Origin: Ureibacillus acetophenoni
GTDB taxonomy: Bacteria > Bacillota > Bacilli > Bacillales_A > Planococcaceae
DNA: 64,000 bases
Direction of reading: 5' to 3'
Assembly (NCBI RefSeq): GCF_900220965.1
Contig: NZ_OBQC01000001.1
Span: 434,001 to 498,000 of the forward strand
Positions 60,404 to 64,000 of this stretch are shown here, piece after piece. Within the stretch, counting starts at the first letter, position 1. Each line of letters opens with the position of its first letter. The notes under the pieces were generated by a model. It did not search any database. It worked only from the letters and a program-made list of their open reading frames with translations, and had not been told where the DNA came from. Both the position numbers and the translations under genes were made by a program.

Positions 60404-60739
60404 ATGCTACTTGAAAAAACGACACGCATGAACTTTCTCTTCGACTTTTATCAGGCACTTCTGACTGATAAGCAACGAAGTTATATGGAACTTTATTACC
60501 TTGATGATCATTCTCTTGGGGAGATTGCAGAGAGCTATAAAGTTTCAAGACAAGCTGTTTATGATAATATTCGCAGAACAGAAGCAATGCTTGAAGAATA
60601 TGAAGATAAATTAAATCTTTTTGAAAAGTTTGGTAAGCGACAACAAATTATTGAAAAGCTTACAAAAGCAATAAAAGACGAAAATACAACAATTGAAGAA
60701 AGACTTTCTTTAATTAATGAATTGAAAGAAACGGATTAG
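60404..60739 (+). CDS. ylxM: SRP-associated HTH protein YlxM
   Basis: 111-aa helix-turn-helix protein of the UPF0122/YlxM family. YlxM of streptococci stimulates SRP GTPase activity. HTH region [20 protein letters not shown] and [19 protein letters not shown] 60404 follows TTGGAGAGA. Eleven nt upstream of ffh, the conserved pair. Confidence 0.93.
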   Translation: MLLEKTTRMNFLFDFYQALLTDKQRSYMELYYLDDHSLGEIAESYKVSRQAVYDNIRRTEAMLEEYEDKLNLFEKFGKRQQIIEKLTKAIKDENTTIEERLSLINELKETD

Positions 60740-60750
60740 GAGGAGAGCTT

Positions 60751-62109
60751 ATGGCATTTGAAGGATTAGCGGAACGACTCCAAGGGACAATCCAAAAGCT
60801 TAAAGGAAAAGGGAAAGTATCTGAACAAGACGTTAAAGAAATGATGCGTGAAGTTCGCTTTGCTCTGATCGAAGCTGACGTTAACTTAAAAGTTGTAAAA
60901 GAATTTGTTAAAAACGTTAGTGAACGTGCGGTTGGTTCTGAGGTAATGAAAAGCTTAACACCAGGCCAACAAGTCATTAAAATCGTTCAAGATGAGTTAA
61001 CTACTTTAATGGGTGGAGAACAAAGCCCTATCAAATTCAGTACAAAGTCACCAACTGTCATTATGATGGTCGGTTTACAAGGTGCCGGTAAAACAACTAC
61101 AACTGGTAAATTAGCGAATGTTTTAAGAAAAAAATATAACCGCAAACCTTTACTAGTTGCAGCAGATATTTATCGTCCTGCTGCGGTACAACAATTACAA
61201 ACATTAGGTAAACAGTTATCACTACCTGTATTTTCATTAGGTACAGATGTTTCACCGGTTGAAATTGCACGTCAAGCAATTGAACATGCAAAAGAAGAGC
61301 ATCTAGATGTTGTTATCATCGATACAGCCGGTCGTCTACATATTGACGAAGAACTAATGCAGGAATTAAAAGATATTCGTTCATTAAAAGAACCGGACGA
61401 AGTCTTCTTAGTTGTTGATGCGATGACTGGTCAAGATGCTGTAAACGTTGCCCAAAGCTTTAACGAAACAGTTGGAATTACTGGGGTCGTTTTAACGAAA
61501 TTAGACGGCGATACGCGCGGTGGTGCTGCGTTATCAATCCGCTCTGTTACTCAAAAACCAATTAAATTTGTTGGTATGGGTGAAAAAATGGATGCCCTAG
61601 AACCGTTCCACCCAGAACGTATGGCTCAGCGTATTTTAGGTATGGGTGATGTATTATCACTTATTGAAAAAGCGCAAGCAAATGTTGATATGGAAAAAGC
61701 AAAAGAGCTTGAGCAAAAATTTATGACTCAAAGCTTTACTTTTGATGATTTCGTAGAACAATTACAAGCGTTGAAAAAAATGGGCCCACTTGAAGACATC
61801 TTAAAAATGATCCCTGGTGCCAACAAAATGAAAGGCCTAGACAATGTCAAAGTTGATGAAAAACAAATGGGCCGTTTAGAAGCCATCATTTACTCAATGA
61901 CGCCAGCGGAAAAAACGAATCCTGAAATTATCAATGCCAATCGTAAGAAACGTATTGCAAAAGGATCAGGTACATCCATTCAAGATGTAAACAGATTGCT
62001 AAAGCAATTTGAAGAAATGAAAAAAATGATGAAACAAATGACAGGTATGGCTCAAGGTAAAGGTAAAAAGAAAATGAAACTACCTGGATTCAACTCTTTA
62101 TTCAAATAA
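60751..62109 (+). CDS. ffh: Signal recognition particle protein Ffh
   Basis: SRP54 GTPase that binds signal sequences and SRP RNA. 452 aa: N domain (MAFEGLAERLQGTIQKLKGK), G domain with GLQGAGKT (108-115), DTAGRLHID and TKLDGDTRGG, and the Met-rich M domain from about 320 (MGPLEDILKMIPGANKMKG, FEEMKKMMKQMTGMAQGKGK). AGGAGGAG precedes the ATG. The gene for its RNA partner is not in the window. Confidence 0.97.
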   Translation: MAFEGLAERLQGTIQKLKGKGKVSEQDVKEMMREVRFALIEADVNLKVVKEFVKNVSERAVGSEVMKSLTPGQQVIKIVQDELTTLMGGEQSPIKFSTKSPTVIMMVGLQGAGKTTTTGKLANVLRKKYNRKPLLVAADIYRPAAVQQLQTLGKQLSLPVFSLGTDVSPVEIARQAIEHAKEEHLDVVIIDTAGRLHIDEELMQELKDIRSLKEPDEVFLVVDAMTGQDAVNVAQSFNETVGITGVVLTKLDGDTRGGAALSIRSVTQKPIKFVGMGEKMDALEPFHPERMAQRILGMGDVLSLIEKAQANVDMEKAKELEQKFMTQSFTFDDFVEQLQALKKMGPLEDILKMIPGANKMKGLDNVKVDEKQMGRLEAIIYSMTPAEKTNPEIINANRKKRIAKGSGTSIQDVNRLLKQFEEMKKMMKQMTGMAQGKGKKKMKLPGFNSLFK

Positions 62110-62152
62110 AATACGGTTTTTGAATAAAAAAAGTACTGTTAAGAAAAAATAC

Positions 62153-62181
62153 TTTACAAATAACAAAAACATTGATAATAT
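62153..62181 (+). promoter_or_regulatory. Sigma-A promoter of rpsP
   Basis: TTTACA (62153-62158), 17 bp, TAATAT (62176-62181), 38 bp before the rpsP ATG. Confidence 0.6.
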
Positions 62182-62219
62182 ACTATCTTGTGTGAAACTT
62201 ATTCGGAGGTGCAATAAAA

Positions 62220-62492
62220 ATGGCAGTTAAAATTCGTTTAAAACGTATGGGAGCTAACAAATCTCCTTTCTATCGTATCGTAGTTGCTGACGCTCGTTCA
62301 CCACGTGACGGCCGTCAAATTGAAACAGTAGGTACTTACAACCCACTTACTGTACCAGCTACTGTAAACATTGATGAAGAGAAAGCTCTTAAATGGTTAT
62401 CAAATGGTGCAAAACCATCTGATACAGTACGTAACTTGTTCTCAGAACAAGGAATCATGGAAAAATTCCATAACTTAAAATTCAGTAAATAA
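62220..62492 (+). CDS. rpsP: Ribosomal protein S16
   Basis: 30S subunit assembly protein, 90 aa. Signature [31 protein letters not shown] and GTYNPL. ATG follows CGGAGGTG. Followed by khpA 14 bp later. Confidence 0.97.
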   Translation: MAVKIRLKRMGANKSPFYRIVVADARSPRDGRQIETVGTYNPLTVPATVNIDEEKALKWLSNGAKPSDTVRNLFSEQGIMEKFHNLKFSK

Positions 62493-62506
62493 TCGGAGGT
62501 GGCATT

Positions 62507-62740
62507 GTGCAGCAACTGATTGAAACAATCGTAAAACCATTAGTCGATTTTCCAGATGAAGTCCGAGTTGATAAGGACGAGAATTCAAGTCGAATTGTTT
62601 ATAAGCTTTTTGTTCATCCTGATGACAGAGGAAAAGTCATAGGCAAACAAGGTCGTGTCGCAAAGGCGATTCGTACAATTGTTTACTCAGTAGCTAGCGG
62701 CCACCAAAAGAAAAAGACGTACGTCGATATATTGGATTAA
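62507..62740 (+). CDS. khpA: RNA-binding KH-domain protein KhpA
   Basis: 77-aa single KH-domain protein (YlqC/UPF0109). GXXG loop GKQG in RGKVIGKQGRVAKAIRTIV. In Gram-positives KhpA pairs with KhpB/Jag and affects RNA metabolism and cell division. GTG start at 62507 after CGGAGGTG. In B. subtilis ylqD comes next; here a terminator and then rimM follow. Confidence 0.94.
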   Translation: MQQLIETIVKPLVDFPDEVRVDKDENSSRIVYKLFVHPDDRGKVIGKQGRVAKAIRTIVYSVASGHQKKKTYVDILD

Positions 62741-62788
62741 AAAATAAGCTGGGCCGTTTGTTCAGCTATCAAGTAATACAACACATGA

Positions 62789-62824
62789 AAGAAGGGAGCC
62801 GTTTCTTGGTTTCCCTTCTTTTTA
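62789..62824 (+). terminator. Terminator between khpA and rimM
   Basis: AGAAGGGAGCC pairs with GGTTTCCCTTCT (one G-U and one mismatch), followed by TTTTTAC. Confidence 0.75.
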
Positions 62825-62873
62825 CTATATTCAGATTAGTAATTTAAGAACAAACTAAAAAGAGGTGATATGT

Positions 62874-63392
62874 TTGGAATGGTTTAATGTTGGAAGAATC
62901 GTTAATACACACGGAATTAAAGGCGAGGTAAGAGTTATTTCTACAACTGATTTTGAAGATATACGATTTGCTCCAGGGAACCGTCTAGCGGTCTTTAAAA
63001 AAGGCGATAAAAAGCCTACATGGGTAACTATTGAAAGTGCACGTCGTCATAAAAACTTTATACTACTTACATTTGAAGGACTTCATAATATAAATCTAGT
63101 AGAACCGTTTAAAGAAGGCCTACTAAAAGTAACGAAAGATCAACTTGAAGAAGACGAACTTGCAGAAAATGAATACTATTACTTTGAAATCATTGGTTGT
63201 GAAGTGTTCTCTGAAGAAGGCGAAAAGCTAGGTACCATTACGGATATTTTAGAAACCGGTGCAAACGATGTATGGGAGTTAAAAGATCCGAATGGAAAAA
63301 AACATTACATTCCATACATTGAGGATGTAGTGAAAGAAATTGATATCGACGAGAAGAAAATTATAATTCATGTCATGGAAGGACTTTTATAA
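62874..63392 (+). CDS. rimM: 16S rRNA processing factor RimM
   Basis: Assembly factor binding S19 and the 30S head. About 172 aa from TTG 62874, which follows AGAGGTGATATG; the in-frame GTG at 62865 is part of that site. N-terminal RimM barrel ([18 protein letters not shown]) and C-terminal PRC-barrel ([42 protein letters not shown]). trmD begins at the next base. Confidence 0.94.
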   Translation: MEWFNVGRIVNTHGIKGEVRVISTTDFEDIRFAPGNRLAVFKKGDKKPTWVTIESARRHKNFILLTFEGLHNINLVEPFKEGLLKVTKDQLEEDELAENEYYYFEIIGCEVFSEEGEKLGTITDILETGANDVWELKDPNGKKHYIPYIEDVVKEIDIDEKKIIIHVMEGLL

Positions 63393-64000
63393 ATGAATAT
63401 TCATGTACTTAGTTTATTCCCAGACATGTTTACAGGAGTATTCGGTTCATCGATTTTAAAAAAGGCACAAGAAAAAGGCGCTGTCTCTTTAGCTGTATCG
63501 GACATTCGTGAATACAGTAACAACAAACATAGACAAGTGGATGATTATCCATACGGTGGTGGTGCGGGAATGGTTTTAAAACCGGAACCAATGTTCCAAG
63601 CTGTTGAAACTCTAACAGAAGGAAGTACTAAAAAGCCACGTATAATACTTATGTGCCCCCAAGGTGAACGCTTTACTCAAAAAAAGGCTGAGGAATTGGC
63701 AAAAGAAGAAGAACTTATTTTTCTCTGTGGTCATTACGAAGGATATGATGAGCGGATCCGAGAACATCTTGTAACAGATGAAATCTCAATCGGTGATTTT
63801 GTATTAACTGGTGGCGAATTACCAGCCATGACTGTAATTGATGCTGTAGTTCGTCTTTTACCAGGTGTGTTAGGACAAGAAGATTCACATATCCACGATT
63901 CATTTTCCACTGGATTACTAGAACACCCTCACTATACCCGTCCAGCTGATTTTAGAGGGATGAAGGTGCCGGATGTATTAGTATCAGGTAACCACGGAAA
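63393..64000 (+). CDS. trmD: tRNA (guanine-37-N1) methyltransferase TrmD, 3' truncated by the window end
   Basis: SPOUT-class methyltransferase making m1G37 to prevent frameshifting. The frame starts at ATG 63393, immediately after the rimM stop, and is open to the window end (about 202 of about 245 residues). Motifs: [30 protein letters not shown], the knot loops [14 protein letters not shown] and [16 protein letters not shown], and EHPHYTRP. Confidence 0.96.
   Translation, partial: MNIHVLSLFPDMFTGVFGSSILKKAQEKGAVSLAVSDIREYSNNKHRQVDDYPYGGGAGMVLKPEPMFQAVETLTEGSTKKPRIILMCPQGERFTQKKAEELAKEEELIFLCGHYEGYDERIREHLVTDEISIGDFVLTGGELPAMTVIDAVVRLLPGVLGQEDSHIHDSFSTGLLEHPHYTRPADFRGMKVPDVLVSGNHG

Overview
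The window is a 64 kb stretch of low-GC, spore-forming Firmicutes chromosome. Its backbone follows the Bacillus subtilis ftsZ-to-trmD gene order very closely. The sporulation genes (spoIIGA, sigE, sigG, ylmC and a small spoVM), the protein sequences and the style of the intergenic repeats suggest the Planococcaceae (Caryophanaceae) side of Bacillales, near Lysinibacillus, Solibacillus or Ureibacillus. That placement is an inference from gene content and protein similarity by memory. No tRNA, rRNA, prophage, insertion sequence or CRISPR array was seen.

Layout. 1-4.4 kb: 3' end of ftsZ, a 44-bp tandem array, then spoIIGA-sigE and sigG. 4.5-7.9 kb: ylmC, ylmE, sepF, ylmG, ylmH, divIVA (division and septum placement). 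7.9-12.9 kb: T-box-controlled ileS, a structured intergenic element, lspA, rluD. 12.9-24.8 kb: the complete pyrimidine operon pyrR-pyrP-pyrB-pyrC-carA-carB-pyrK-pyrD-pyrF-pyrE, with two PyrR-type attenuators. 24.8-27.1 kb: an accessory islet with a 51-bp tandem array, a NERD/zinc-ribbon protein on the minus strand and a small unknown gene. 27.1-43.1 kb: rqcH (minus), then yicC, gmk, rpoZ, coaC, priA, def, fmt, rsmB, rlmN, prpC, prkC, rsgA, rpe, thiN, spoVM. 43.2-49.8 kb: rpmB (minus), yloU, fakA, a dispersed structured element, sdaAB-sdaAA, recG. 49.9-59.4 kb: fapR-plsX-fabD-fabG-acpP (fatty acid and phospholipid synthesis), rnc-smc-ftsY. 59.5-60.3 kb: a 102-bp tandem array. 60.4-64 kb: ylxM-ffh, rpsP-khpA, rimM-trmD (cut by the window end).

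Functionally it joins translation and ribosome maintenance (IleS, Def, Fmt, RsmB, RlmN, RsgA, RimM, TrmD, S16, L28), ribosome quality control (RqcH, YlmH), protein targeting (Ffh, FtsY, YlxM, LspA), lipid synthesis, pyrimidine synthesis and Ser/Thr signalling (PrkC/PrpC).

The genes are mostly ordinary; the unusual material lies between and at the edges of genes. Main points: (1) two copies, 43 kb apart, of a roughly 210-nt element whose helices are kept while the central hairpin sequence differs, and which has mutually exclusive pairings; (2) a CoaC-only gene where Bacillus has bifunctional coaBC, cut exactly at the domain boundary and joined to priA by ATGA; (3) a 106-nt nested palindrome that encodes the tail of RsmB and fills the rsmB-rlmN gap; (4) three unrelated tandem arrays of 44, 51 and 102 bp, each just downstream of an operon end. 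Several genes expected from the B. subtilis order (remA, ylmD, yloB, ylyA, ylqD) are absent at their usual sites.
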